This document shows, in pieces, positions 16,377-24,740 of a DNA stretch of 36,659 nt; position 1 is the first letter of the stretch, and every line of letters starts with the position of its first letter. This DNA is from RGIG1681 sp045648025. GTDB taxonomy: Bacteria; Bacillota; Clostridia; Christensenellales; UBA1242. Location: contig JAZRNH010000025.1 of NCBI GenBank assembly GCA_045648025.1, forward strand, positions 1 through 36,659, written 5' to 3'. Both the position numbers and the translations under genes were made by a program. The notes below the pieces were generated by a model. The model ran no database searches, was not told the origin of the DNA, and saw only the letters and a program-made list of their open reading frames with translations.

Positions 16377-18219
16377 TGTGGTTTTGGTTGGCAACCCAAA
16401 CACTGGCAAAACAACAATTTTTAATTCTCTAACAGGTTCAAGAGAAAAGGTGGCAAATTGGCACGGTGTAACAGTTTCTGTTAAAGAGGGTTTAGTAAAA
16501 GGATTAGATAAAAAAATCTCGGTATATGATTTGCCGGGAATCTATTCTTTAAATGGATACTCAAATGAAGAAAAAATTGCCTGTGAATTTTTAAAACAAA
16601 ATAAAGAAGCATTGATTTGTTATGTGTGCGATGCGAATAATCTTGCTAGAAATTTTATTCTTGCAAAACAGATGATTGAGACGGGATATAACATTTGTCT
16701 TGTTGTTAATATGGCAAACGAAATTAAAAATTTAGATATAAATAATGAACTGAAGAAATTTAAAATACCAGGTATTGCAATTGATGCAAGAAAGAAAAAA
16801 GATATTGAAAAATTGAAAAATTTTATCAAAATTCATAACAATAAAAAACCGCAAAATAATGCAAATATTAATAAAATAACTGCAATATATGATAATTTAA
16901 GCAATAAAATTGCAGAAAATAGAAATATTAAAACAGAAAGAATTGATAATTTTGTTCTAAAAAACGGTGTATTTTTATTATTGTTTTTAATATCCATATT
17001 TTCAGTCTTTTATATTACTTTTGGACCAGTTGGAACGGTATTTTCTTGGATAATAAATCAATTATTTAATAAAATATTTGATAATTTGCGAAAAATAATT
17101 TTATGCGGAAATATTTCATTAATAATAAAATCATTCTTAATTGATGGTGTAATAATTGGTGTTCAAACTATAATTTCATTTGTTCCACAAATTATGTTGT
17201 TAATTTTATTATTGAATATTTTAGAAGATACTGGCTTTATGTCCAGAGTGTCTTTTATGTTCGATGGTATATTTAAAAAATTTGGTTTAACTGGTAAATC
17301 TATTTTTAGTTTATTTGTTGGATTTGGTTGCACGACTACAGCTGTGATGACTACCAGAAATTTAGAAAATAAAAATTTGAGGCGAAGAACAATTTTGCTT
17401 TTACCATTTATTTCATGCTCAGCAAAGCTTCCAATATTTTTAGTTTTTGCGGCTAGTTTTTTTGAAAAATATAAGTATGTTTTTGTCTTTGCTTTGTATT
17501 TATTTTCTTGTTTAATTTCTTTAACTTTTGCTTTGATTTATAAGAAAATTTTAAAGCAAAAAAATGATGTTTATATAATGGAAATTCCAAAATATAGACT
17601 GCCAAATTTAAAAATTATTTTCAAAAATTCACTTTCAATTATTAATGAATTTTTAATTAAAATTGGAACAATGATATCATTATTCATTATAATTGTTTGG
17701 TTTTTGCAGAATTTTTCAACTTCGTTTATGTTTATTGAAAATGAAAAATTTGATGATTCTATATTGTATTTTTTGTCAAATAAGTTGTTGTTTTTATTTA
17801 AACCATTAGGATTTGAAAATCCTGTTATGGTGGTGTCTTTGCTGCTTGGTTTAGTTGCAAAAGAAATGATTGTTGTAGGTGTTTCGGTTATGGGTTTAAC
17901 ACCTAATATTTTTGCATCGATGTTTAACACAAAATTAACTATCGTGTTTTTGATTTTTATTCTTTTATATTCGCCATGTATTTCAGCAATAATCTCTATA
18001 AAAAATGAAGTTGGAAAGAAGTGGGCAATTTATGTTTTTGTAGCTCAATTTTTAATAGCTTATCTTGTTGCATTTTTGGCTTTTAAAATTATGACAGACT
18101 ATAAATATATCTTTGCTTTGGTTTTGTTTTTAATTCTTGATATTTGTTGCTTTTTTGTGTTAAGATTAAATAAGAAAACTTCTTGTAGAGGAAATTGCAA
18201 TGAATGTAAAAGAATTTAG
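16369..18219 (+). CDS. feoB: FeoB ferrous iron transport GTPase
   Basis: Inner-membrane Fe(II) transporter with a cytoplasmic GTPase head. The G1 loop is GNPNTGKTT at residues 8-16; the switch region WHGVTVSVKEG, DLPGIYSLNGYSNEE (G3) and NMANE (G4-like, where NxxD is usual) follow. The membrane part from about residue 205 includes the gate repeats QTIISFVPQIMLLILLLNILEDTGFMSR and FGCTTTAVMTTRNLENK. 616 residues, somewhat short. The last residues (CRGNCNECKRI) form a Cys-rich cytoplasmic tail that could bind metal. It overlaps feoA by 8 bases and the downstream pseudouridine synthase by 20, so the three are probably co-translated. Confidence 0.93.
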   Translation: MNSVVLVGNPNTGKTTIFNSLTGSREKVANWHGVTVSVKEGLVKGLDKKISVYDLPGIYSLNGYSNEEKIACEFLKQNKEALICYVCDANNLARNFILAKQMIETGYNICLVVNMANEIKNLDINNELKKFKIPGIAIDARKKKDIEKLKNFIKIHNNKKPQNNANINKITAIYDNLSNKIAENRNIKTERIDNFVLKNGVFLLLFLISIFSVFYITFGPVGTVFSWIINQLFNKIFDNLRKIILCGNISLIIKSFLIDGVIIGVQTIISFVPQIMLLILLLNILEDTGFMSRVSFMFDGIFKKFGLTGKSIFSLFVGFGCTTTAVMTTRNLENKNLRRRTILLLPFISCSAKLPIFLVFAASFFEKYKYVFVFALYLFSCLISLTFALIYKKILKQKNDVYIMEIPKYRLPNLKIIFKNSLSIINEFLIKIGTMISLFIIIVWFLQNFSTSFMFIENEKFDDSILYFLSNKLLFLFKPLGFENPVMVVSLLLGLVAKEMIVVGVSVMGLTPNIFASMFNTKLTIVFLIFILLYSPCISAIISIKNEVGKKWAIYVFVAQFLIAYLVAFLAFKIMTDYKYIFALVLFLILDICCFFVLRLNKKTSCRGNCNECKRI

Positions 18220-19063
18220 TGTTTCAAAAAAACAGAAATTATCATCGGCGATATCTGTAAATCTTTCAAATTTATCTTATAATTCGATTTCTAAAATTAT
18301 TCGAAATAAAGATGTAAAGGTTAATGGTTGCAGAGTTAACAAAGATGTTGGTGTTTTTGAAAATGATACTGTTGTTGTTTATTATAATGATGACTTAAAA
18401 ATAAAAATTGAAGTTTTGTTTGAAGATGAAAACATAATTGTTGTTTTTAAACCAAGAAAAATTGAAACAGTTTCTGAGAATGATAATGATTTAACAAAAA
18501 CAGTTTCTAGTCAGTTGGATCAAAAAGTGTTTGCTGTTCATAGGCTTGATAGAAACACAGAGGGACTTGTTGTTTTTGCAAAAAATATTTTAGCAAAAAA
18601 TGATTTAGATTTTGCATTTAAGAATCGAACCATTGATAAGTTTTATTTGGCAAGAGTTTTTGGAATACTTTCAAACAAATCAGATGAGATGGTTGCTTAT
18701 TTAAAAAAATTTAGTGATAAATCTTTGGTTGAGATTTCTGATTTGCCAAAAGTTGGATTTGAAAAAATTCAAACAAATTATAATTGTTTAAAAACTATAG
18801 ATGACACTTCAATTGTTGAGGTTGAACTCATTACTGGCAAGACTCACCAAATCAGAGCACACTTTGCTCACATCGGTCACTTTGTTATTGGTGATGAAAA
18901 ATATGGAAACTCTGAAATTAATAAAAAGTTTAAGAGAAAGTTTCAAGACCTTGTTGCTTATAAAATTATATTTCATTTTAAAGATACAGATTATTTGTCA
19001 TATTTAAATGGCCGGGTTATTGAGCTTAATAAATCAAAAATAGATTTTTGTCAAAATTTGTAA
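18200..19063 (+). CDS. RluA-family pseudouridine synthase
   Basis: Isomerises uridine to pseudouridine in RNA, probably 23S rRNA. An N-terminal S4-like RNA-binding domain (residues 1-65, with ISKIIRNKDVKVNGCRVNKD) precedes a PseudoU_synth_2 domain. The catalytic motif is HRLDRNTEGLVVFAK, with Asp as nucleophile. The closing motif TGKTHQIRAHFAHIGHFVIGD is complete. The target site (RluC- or RluD-like) cannot be told. 287 residues. The AGAGGA site at 18187-18192 is inside feoB, and the ATG overlaps the feoB end by 20 bases. Confidence 0.92.
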   Translation: MNVKEFSVSKKQKLSSAISVNLSNLSYNSISKIIRNKDVKVNGCRVNKDVGVFENDTVVVYYNDDLKIKIEVLFEDENIIVVFKPRKIETVSENDNDLTKTVSSQLDQKVFAVHRLDRNTEGLVVFAKNILAKNDLDFAFKNRTIDKFYLARVFGILSNKSDEMVAYLKKFSDKSLVEISDLPKVGFEKIQTNYNCLKTIDDTSIVEVELITGKTHQIRAHFAHIGHFVIGDEKYGNSEINKKFKRKFQDLVAYKIIFHFKDTDYLSYLNGRVIELNKSKIDFCQNL

Positions 19064-19070
19064 TAAATTG

Positions 19071-19110
19071 AAATCTTCTTTACATACTAAAAGTAAAGGA
19101 GATTTTTTTT
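19071..19110 (+). terminator. Terminator-like hairpin containing a ribosome-binding site
   Basis: A 13-bp stem (arms 19071-19083 and 19093-19105, one wobble pair) with a 9-base loop, followed by an unbroken T run to 19110. The 3' arm contains AAAGGAG, the ribosome site of the next gene, whose ATG is at 19111. It could end feoAB-rlu transcripts and also hide the ribosome site in read-through RNA. Confidence 0.75.
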
Positions 19111-19902
19111 ATGTCAGTAAGTTTAACAATTTTATCAATATTAATTTTATTGATTATGTTTGGTGTAGGGCAAAGAATTCTTGATAGTTTAAGATTAAAC
19201 GACAAAGAGGCTCTTATTGTTTTAATTCTGATTTGCATCGGCATAATTATTCCGCCAATATGGATTGGTAAATATTTTTGTTTTTCAATAGGTGGTTTTT
19301 TGATTCCACTTGCTGTATCAATTTATTTATTAATTTCGTGTGGTTGGTCAAGAGATTTGCTTAGAGCATTTATTGGAACGGTTTTAGTTGCTGCAATAAT
19401 TTATTTGCTTGAATGGTTGCTTCCAGCAGACCCTGAAGAAATGATTATTGATAACACATATATTTATGGTGTGGTTGCAGGTGTTGTGGCTTATGCTCTT
19501 GGCAGAAGCAGAAGAAATGCTTTCATATCGTGTTTGTTTGGTTTGTCACTTGCAATGCTTGTTCAATGGATAATTAATTTTGCAAATAAAACACCATCAA
19601 TTTTGGGACTTGGTGTTGGCGGTGCTTTCGGAGCATATATTGTTTCGATTATCATTTCTGTTGCTGTTAGTGAGTTTTTGGGAAGATGTTTTTCCGCTGC
19701 AAGTTTAAAAAAAGAAGAGAAAATTTATAACTATAAAACCCATACTTGCGATTCTGAAAAAAATGGAAAGCTTAATGAAAATTTGAAATTTAAGAAAAAT
19801 GAATTTAATGAAAATAGTTTTATAAAAACCGCAAATAATGTTAAAAATAATGAAAATTTAACAAATTATGATAAAAATATGGCAAAAAATACAAATTTGT
19901 GA
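19111..19902 (+). CDS. Polytopic membrane protein, DUF1614-like
   Basis: Membrane protein of unknown function with about seven hydrophobic segments across residues 1-195 and a polar Asn/Lys-rich C-terminal tail of about 65 residues. The opening (MFGVGQRILDSLRLNDKEALIVL) and the acidic turn before the later helices resemble DUF1614 proteins of Bacillota, as recalled from the family; this was not searched. It sits 7 bases upstream of spoIIP, so a link with sporulation membranes is inferred from position only. Translation depends on a ribosome site buried in the preceding hairpin. Confidence 0.7.
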   Translation: MSVSLTILSILILLIMFGVGQRILDSLRLNDKEALIVLILICIGIIIPPIWIGKYFCFSIGGFLIPLAVSIYLLISCGWSRDLLRAFIGTVLVAAIIYLLEWLLPADPEEMIIDNTYIYGVVAGVVAYALGRSRRNAFISCLFGLSLAMLVQWIINFANKTPSILGLGVGGAFGAYIVSIIISVAVSEFLGRCFSAASLKKEEKIYNYKTHTCDSEKNGKLNENLKFKKNEFNENSFIKTANNVKNNENLTNYDKNMAKNTNL

Positions 19903-19909
19903 GGTTTTT

Positions 19910-21097
19910 ATGAAAAAATATTTTAATTGTTTAATATTAATTTTAGCTGTTATGATTTCTCTTTTTAATATTGTTTTTATTTCAAACAAAACAGCATCTG
20001 CTGCTGACACAACAAAAAAATATTATACAGTTTATGCAGATTCAAAAAAAGAGAAGGTATTATTTTTAAGAGGTGATGAAGTTTCTGTTGGTGACAGATA
20101 TTTGTCTGGAAAAAACAAGTTGTATGAAATTGAGTCAGTTGATTCAAAAGAAAAAATTGCAATAGCTAAGTTTTTAAAAGATGAAATTCTTCCAGAAATT
20201 TCAGTTCAAAATGAAACAAATAATAACAAAGCAGCTGCCGCAACAATAAAAAAAATAGGTGTGTATCACACTCATAATGATGAATCTTATTTCACACCAG
20301 ATGGTATAGATTCTGTTTATGGAAAGGGTGGTATTCATGATGTTGGAAAAAAGTTTGTTTCAGAACTTAACAACATTGGAGTTGAAACAGTTTATAGGGA
20401 AGATTTGCATCTGCCACATAATTCTGGTGCATATACAAGAAGTCAAGTTACAGCAACCGCTCTTTTGGATTCTGGTGTAACCGCAATTTTTGATTTGCAT
20501 AGAGACTCAACAAAAAGAAGTGAATATTTAACAAAGGTTGATGGAAAGCAAATGAGTTCGGTTAGAATGGTTGTTGGATCCTCTAGTAAAAATTATGAAG
20601 AAAATAAAAAGTTTGCATATACAATAAAATCGTATGCAGATAAAACCTATCCAGGACTTATCAAAGATATTTATTTTGGAAAAGGAAACTATAATCAAGG
20701 ACTCACTACAAAGGCAATGCTTTTTGAAATGGGTTGTGAAAATATTGAAAAAGATTTGGTTTTAAAAACTACACCATATTTAGCAAAAACTGTTACAGCT
20801 GTTCTTTTTGGAACTTCAACCGCTTCAACAAAAACTGCAAATGAAACAGCAGTGGTTTCAGAAACAACAAATTCAAGTTCAAGTCAAAGTGGTTCTGCAA
20901 CAGGTGTTAATGATTCAATGGTGACAAATGAGTCGGTGAATTCAAATGAAACACTTTTTGTTGTTATTGGTATTGTTGGTTTTGTGATTGTTTTGATTGG
21001 TTTGATTATGATTTTTTCAAGAAAAGCAAGACAAAAAGTTGGAAGATTTTTTTCAGAAACATTTGCTGGAATCTTTGGAAAAAAGAAAGCTGAATAA
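19910..21097 (+). CDS. spoIIP: SpoIIP, stage II sporulation peptidoglycan hydrolase
   Basis: Amidase/endopeptidase of the DMP complex (SpoIID, SpoIIM, SpoIIP) that drives forespore engulfment. It has a signal-anchor helix at residues 5-28, then the SpoIIP catalytic domain: VYHTHNDESYF (His120, His122, Glu125), IHDVGKKFVSELN, and DLHRDS at 195-200, which match the family's zinc-site motifs. After a Ser/Thr/Asn-rich linker (about 305-345) comes a second hydrophobic helix and a basic end (SRKARQKVGRF), unlike B. subtilis SpoIIP, which has only the N-terminal anchor. ATG 19910 with GAGG at 19901-19904; the in-frame extension to 19868 overlaps the preceding gene. Confidence 0.9.
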   Translation: MKKYFNCLILILAVMISLFNIVFISNKTASAADTTKKYYTVYADSKKEKVLFLRGDEVSVGDRYLSGKNKLYEIESVDSKEKIAIAKFLKDEILPEISVQNETNNNKAAAATIKKIGVYHTHNDESYFTPDGIDSVYGKGGIHDVGKKFVSELNNIGVETVYREDLHLPHNSGAYTRSQVTATALLDSGVTAIFDLHRDSTKRSEYLTKVDGKQMSSVRMVVGSSSKNYEENKKFAYTIKSYADKTYPGLIKDIYFGKGNYNQGLTTKAMLFEMGCENIEKDLVLKTTPYLAKTVTAVLFGTSTASTKTANETAVVSETTNSSSSQSGSATGVNDSMVTNESVNSNETLFVVIGIVGFVIVLIGLIMIFSRKARQKVGRFFSETFAGIFGKKKAE

Positions 21098-21107
21098 TAA
21101 ATTATAT

Positions 21108-21142
21108 AAAAAGAGTTGAATTAAAAATTTAACTCTTTTTTT
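21108..21142 (+). terminator. Intrinsic terminator after spoIIP
   Basis: Stem with core AAAAGAGTT/AACTCTTTT, interior mismatch tolerated, T tail. Its AAAGAGTT core recurs in the terminators at 31982 and 33672. Confidence 0.82.
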
Positions 21143-21227
21143 GTGTAAAAATATTTTAAATTTAACAAAAATCTCTTATCAAAGACAAAATCTGTTATTT
21201 TGTTAAAAAAATTGGCAAAAAATCAAC

Positions 21228-21278
21228 AATTCAACCGTTGGTTTCAACCAAAAGTCTAGTAATTCAACCAATGGTTGA
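21228..21278 (+). promoter_or_regulatory. Paired palindromic operators upstream of XRE gene
   Basis: Two copies of AATTCAACC begin at 21228 and 21261, exactly 33 bp apart. Each opens a palindrome: CAACCGTTGGTT at 21232-21243 and CAACCAATGGTTG at 21265-21277, with an extra CAACC half-site at 21245-21249. The spacing is three helical turns, fitting cooperative binding on one DNA face, probably by the XRE protein encoded next. Confidence 0.65.
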
Positions 21279-21308
21279 GTAAAAAATATATAAATTTGAA
21301 GATTGGTG

Positions 21309-21317
21309 TGCTATAAT
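21309..21317 (+). promoter_or_regulatory. Extended -10 promoter of the XRE/zinc-ribbon gene
   Basis: TGCTATAAT matches TG-N-TATAAT; no good -35. The operators lie upstream of it at roughly -45 to -95, a position compatible with activation as well as repression. Confidence 0.6.
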
Positions 21318-21342
21318 TTACTCATAACACAAGGAGGTTTTT

Positions 21343-22074
21343 ATGTTATTAGGAGATAAAATAGCAGAACTTAGAAAAACTAAAAATATGACTCAAGCAG
21401 AGTTGGGAGAAGAATTAAACATTTCTGCACAAGCTGTTTCAAAATGGGAAAGAAATATGTCTGAACCGGATTTTGAAACAATTAAAAAGATATGTAAATT
21501 ATTTAATATATCTATTAATGAATTATCAAATCAAGATGAAACAGAAAACAAAACAGATAGTTCAATCAGTAAATCAAAAAATGATGGAAACAAATGTTAC
21601 TATTGCGGAAAGGTTTTGAAGGAAGATGAAATTTTTTCAAAAAATCCAAATGTGATTTGCAATGCTTGTAATGATGAAAGAAAAAAAGAAGCTAAAGAAT
21701 TGTATAGATTGGTTATAGAGCCAAAGAATCATGAAAAAATACAAAACAAAAAAGATTTTATTAAAGGAAACATTATTGCAGTAGTAATTTCAGCATTATT
21801 TTTTGTGATGCAAGTTGTTGTTTGCATTAAAACTCATAAATTTTCTGCTTTGGGAATATTTGCTGCGGTATGGGCTTATACTTATATTTCTCAATTGTTT
21901 TATTCAAGCACTTTGGTTGACTTTATAAATTATTTTTGGGATAGAGATGGAATTATTTTCAGATTATTGATTACAATTGTTGGGCTTATTCTTTCAGTTG
22001 TTGTAGCACCATTTGTATTGGTTAAATCACTTATTAAATTTTCAAAAGAAAATAAAGTAGTTGTTGAGGTATAG
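21343..22074 (+). CDS. Membrane-anchored XRE regulator with zinc ribbon
   Basis: Three-part protein of 243 residues. An N-terminal XRE helix-turn-helix (residues 4-60, with MTQAELGEELNISAQAVSKWER) is followed by a small zinc ribbon with two CxxC pairs (CYYCGK and CNACND, about residues 84-108), then about three membrane helices from residue 140. The layout suggests a DNA-binding domain tethered to the membrane and a metal-stabilised module between them. No ligand or target is known. AAGGAGG precedes the ATG. The adjoining gene starts 5 bases after the stop, so the two form one operon, with likely autoregulation through the paired palindromes upstream. Confidence 0.82.
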   Translation: MLLGDKIAELRKTKNMTQAELGEELNISAQAVSKWERNMSEPDFETIKKICKLFNISINELSNQDETENKTDSSISKSKNDGNKCYYCGKVLKEDEIFSKNPNVICNACNDERKKEAKELYRLVIEPKNHEKIQNKKDFIKGNIIAVVISALFFVMQVVVCIKTHKFSALGIFAAVWAYTYISQLFYSSTLVDFINYFWDRDGIIFRLLITIVGLILSVVVAPFVLVKSLIKFSKENKVVVEV

Positions 22075-22078
22075 AATT

Positions 22079-22633
22079 ATGAATATAGAAACAAAAGTAA
22101 AAGTTGAAGAAGGAAATGCCAATCTTATTGTTGAAAGATGTAATATGCTTGGTTATAAGGTTGTTAGTGTTCAACAAAAAGCAGATCCTGTTTATTTTCA
22201 AAATGAAATGATTTCTGATACAATTTCTAATGTAACTGTAGAAAGAGATAAAGATTTAGTTGGTTATAATAGAATTTGTGAAATTGAAAAAAATATCGAA
22301 ACATTGAAAAAGTCAAAAACTTCTTTAGAATTAGATGTTAAACTTAAAGCAGATAGTGGTTGGATTGCAGGGTTGTTTGCGGTATTAGCTATTATTGGTT
22401 TTGCAAATGTTATAACTTCACTCATAGATTTGTTTAGTGAATTTTCTAGTTTTAATACATATGTTGTATTATTTTCATTAACCATTACAGCATTGTTTAC
22501 TTGGTTATGTTGGAAAACGATTAGAGCTATTAAATATTACAAGTTTAAAGAAAATTTATTAAATGAAATTAATATGAAGATTGAAGAATATTATAAAAAG
22601 TCAGATGTAATTGTAAAATCAAACAAAAAATAA
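22079..22633 (+). CDS. Small two-helix membrane protein of unknown function
   Basis: 184 residues, family not recognised. The N-terminal third has alternating charged and hydrophobic strands (about 1-50). A short coiled-coil-like stretch (EIEKNIETLKKSKTSLEL) precedes two hydrophobic helices (about residues 100-122 and 128-148), then a basic cytoplasmic-type tail of about 35 residues. ATG 22079 is taken, with GAGG at 22066-22069, rather than an upstream in-frame start inside the previous gene. It is translationally close to the XRE/zinc-ribbon gene and shares its terminator, so it may be that regulator's membrane partner; this is positional inference only. Confidence 0.7.
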   Translation: MNIETKVKVEEGNANLIVERCNMLGYKVVSVQQKADPVYFQNEMISDTISNVTVERDKDLVGYNRICEIEKNIETLKKSKTSLELDVKLKADSGWIAGLFAVLAIIGFANVITSLIDLFSEFSSFNTYVVLFSLTITALFTWLCWKTIRAIKYYKFKENLLNEINMKIEEYYKKSDVIVKSNKK

Positions 22634-22642
22634 TTTAATAAT

Positions 22643-22674
22643 AAAAAGAAGATCATCGCGGTCTTCTTTTTTTT
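22643..22674 (+). terminator. Intrinsic terminator after the XRE operon
   Basis: Stem AAAAGAAGATC with GGTCTTCTTTT (one G-U pair), loop of 5, run of T. Confidence 0.84.
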
Positions 22675-22698
22675 GTTCGGGTTATAATCAGAAAAATC

Positions 22699-22727
22699 TT
22701 GATTATTTTATATATTTTGTTTATAAT
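22699..22727 (+). promoter_or_regulatory. Vegetative-type promoter of der
   Basis: TTGATT at 22699-22704, 17-bp spacer, TATAAT at 22722-22727. Confidence 0.65.
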
Positions 22728-22746
22728 TACAATGTAGGAGAATGTT

Positions 22747-24075
22747 ATGAAAGAGCCACTTGTTGCGATTGTTGGCAGACCTAATGTTGGAAAGTCAACT
22801 CTCTTTAATAGAATTGTAGGAAAAAGAATTTCAATAGTTAATGATGAGCCTGGTGTTACAAGAGACAGGATTTTTGCTCGTGCAGAATGGCTTGATAATG
22901 CATTCACATTGATTGATACTGGCGGTTTAGATTTAGAAAAACAAGATGAAATAACAAAAAATATCGTTAGACAAGCAAAACTTGCAATTGATATGGCAGA
23001 TGTTATTTTGTTTGTTGTTGATGGAAAAATTGGTGTAACTGTTCAAGATCAAGATGCTATTGATGTTTTGAGAAAAGCAAGAAAGAAAATCATTTTGGTT
23101 GTAAACAAAATTGACAACTATGATGAATCCATGTCTTATGAATATTATTCACTTGGTCTTGGTGAACCATTTTTAATTTCGTCAATTCACGGAAAAGGTG
23201 TGGGTGACTTGCTTGATAAGGTTGTATCATATTTCGAAAAAGAAAGACTTCAAGGTGAAGCTGATGATACAACAAAAATTGCGATTGTTGGAAAGCCAAA
23301 TGCAGGAAAATCTAGTTTGATTAACAGGCTTGTTGGTGAAGATAGAGTTATTGTTTCAAATATTGCTGGAACAACAAGAGATTCAATTGATATTCCATTT
23401 AAATATAATGGAAAGAAATATTCTCTTATTGACACAGCTGGTATGAGAAGAAAAAGCAAGATTGAAGATGAAACTGTTGAAAGATATTCAATTATTAGAT
23501 CGCTTGATGCGATTCGAAATGCCGATATTGTTGTTTTAGTTATTGATGTTAGTGAAGAAATTTCTGATCAAGATGTTAAAATTGCAGGACTTATTCATGA
23601 ACAACACAAACCATCTGTTATTGTGTTTAATAAGTGGGATTTGATTGAAAAAGACACAAACACAATGAATCAGTATGAAAAGAAAGTTGCAACTGATCTT
23701 GCATTTATGTCATATTATAAATCAGTTTATTTGTCAGCACTCACAGGCAAGAGAACTGAAAAACTTATGCAAGCAGTTGAATCTGTTATTGAAAATAGTA
23801 ATAGAAAAATTTCAGCTGGTGCACTTAATGATATTTTGCAAGATGCTTATACCATTAATTCACCAACATACAAAAAAGGCAAAAAACTTAGAATTTTCTA
23901 TGCAACTCAAACAGGAACAAATCCTCCAAACTTTGTGCTTTTTGTAAATGATACAAAACTTATGGAAGATAACTATTTGAGATATCTTGAAAATAATATT
24001 AGAAAAGCCTTTGATTTTTCAGGTGTTCCTATTCAAATTAAAATGAAGAGCAAAAAAGAAGAAGATTTATTTTAG
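22747..24075 (+). CDS. der: Der (EngA), double-GTPase ribosome assembly factor
   Basis: Essential GTPase for 50S subunit assembly. Two consecutive G domains are visible: the first with GRPNVGKST near residue 9, DTGGL and NKID; the second with GKPNAGKSS near residue 181, DTAGMRRKSKIED and NKWD. A KH-like C-terminal domain follows (from about residue 350, ending with PNFVLFVNDTKLMEDNYLRYLENNIRKAF). 442 residues, as expected. GTAGGAG precedes the ATG. plsY starts 9 bases after the stop, and the der-plsY pair is a common order in Bacillota. Confidence 0.97.
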   Translation: MKEPLVAIVGRPNVGKSTLFNRIVGKRISIVNDEPGVTRDRIFARAEWLDNAFTLIDTGGLDLEKQDEITKNIVRQAKLAIDMADVILFVVDGKIGVTVQDQDAIDVLRKARKKIILVVNKIDNYDESMSYEYYSLGLGEPFLISSIHGKGVGDLLDKVVSYFEKERLQGEADDTTKIAIVGKPNAGKSSLINRLVGEDRVIVSNIAGTTRDSIDIPFKYNGKKYSLIDTAGMRRKSKIEDETVERYSIIRSLDAIRNADIVVLVIDVSEEISDQDVKIAGLIHEQHKPSVIVFNKWDLIEKDTNTMNQYEKKVATDLAFMSYYKSVYLSALTGKRTEKLMQAVESVIENSNRKISAGALNDILQDAYTINSPTYKKGKKLRIFYATQTGTNPPNFVLFVNDTKLMEDNYLRYLENNIRKAFDFSGVPIQIKMKSKKEEDLF

Positions 24076-24084
24076 GAGAAATTT

Positions 24085-24738
24085 ATGATTTGGTGGCAAG
24101 TGTTGATTGTAATTTTGATATCATATCTTTGTGGAAACATTTCTTTTGCTAGAATGATTTCAAAAACAAAAAAACAAGATATTACCAAACTTGGCAGTGG
24201 AAATCCAGGAATGACTAACACACTCAGAAATTTTGGTGTTAAGCTTGGTCTTTTGAATTTGCTTTTGGATATGCTTAAAGCATTTGTTCCAGCACTTGTT
24301 GCATACTATGTGTTTGGAGAAAACAGAGTTATGCTTTATATTGCAGGACTTTCTGCAATGTGTGGCCATATTTATCCTGTGTTTTACAAATTTAAAGGTG
24401 GAAAAGGAATTTCTTCAATGATGGGAATTTTCTTAGCATCTAATCCACTTGTAACTGCAATTGTATTGATTATTGGTGCAATTGTTTGGATATTATTTGA
24501 GTATGGTTCTGTGGTAAGCTTTTTGTGCATTACATCACTCACTGTTATTGAAGGTGTTAGAGCCAAAATGAGTCTTCCAGAAATGGATAGAAAGGCAATC
24601 TGTTTGATGCTTTTTGCTATATTTATTTTTACATGGTATGCTCATAGAAAAAACATTGAAAGATTGCTTCTTGGTAAAGAAAGCAAAGCTAGTTTAAAAA
24701 AGAAAGTTAAAAAGAAATTAAATCAAAAGGCGAATTAA
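24085..24738 (+). CDS. plsY: PlsY, acyl-phosphate:glycerol-3-phosphate acyltransferase
   Basis: Integral membrane acyltransferase making lysophosphatidic acid from acyl phosphate and glycerol 3-phosphate. The three PlsY motifs are present: the first around GSGNPGMTNTLRNFG, the second CGHIYPVFYKFKGGKGISSMMG with the glycine-rich phosphate loop, and the third near the end of the helices (SVVSFLCIT region, less exact). Five or six hydrophobic segments, 217 residues, with a basic C-terminal tail (KASLKKKVKKKL). AGGAG before ATG. Co-transcribed with der and the following small gene. Confidence 0.94.
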   Translation: MIWWQVLIVILISYLCGNISFARMISKTKKQDITKLGSGNPGMTNTLRNFGVKLGLLNLLLDMLKAFVPALVAYYVFGENRVMLYIAGLSAMCGHIYPVFYKFKGGKGISSMMGIFLASNPLVTAIVLIIGAIVWILFEYGSVVSFLCITSLTVIEGVRAKMSLPEMDRKAICLMLFAIFIFTWYAHRKNIERLLLGKESKASLKKKVKKKLNQKAN

Positions 24739-24740
24739 TT

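Noticed and set aside
19046..19058. TTTGTCAAA near the end of the pseudouridine synthase as a Spo0A box
   Set aside because: One mismatch, mostly inside coding sequence, and no promoter nearby.
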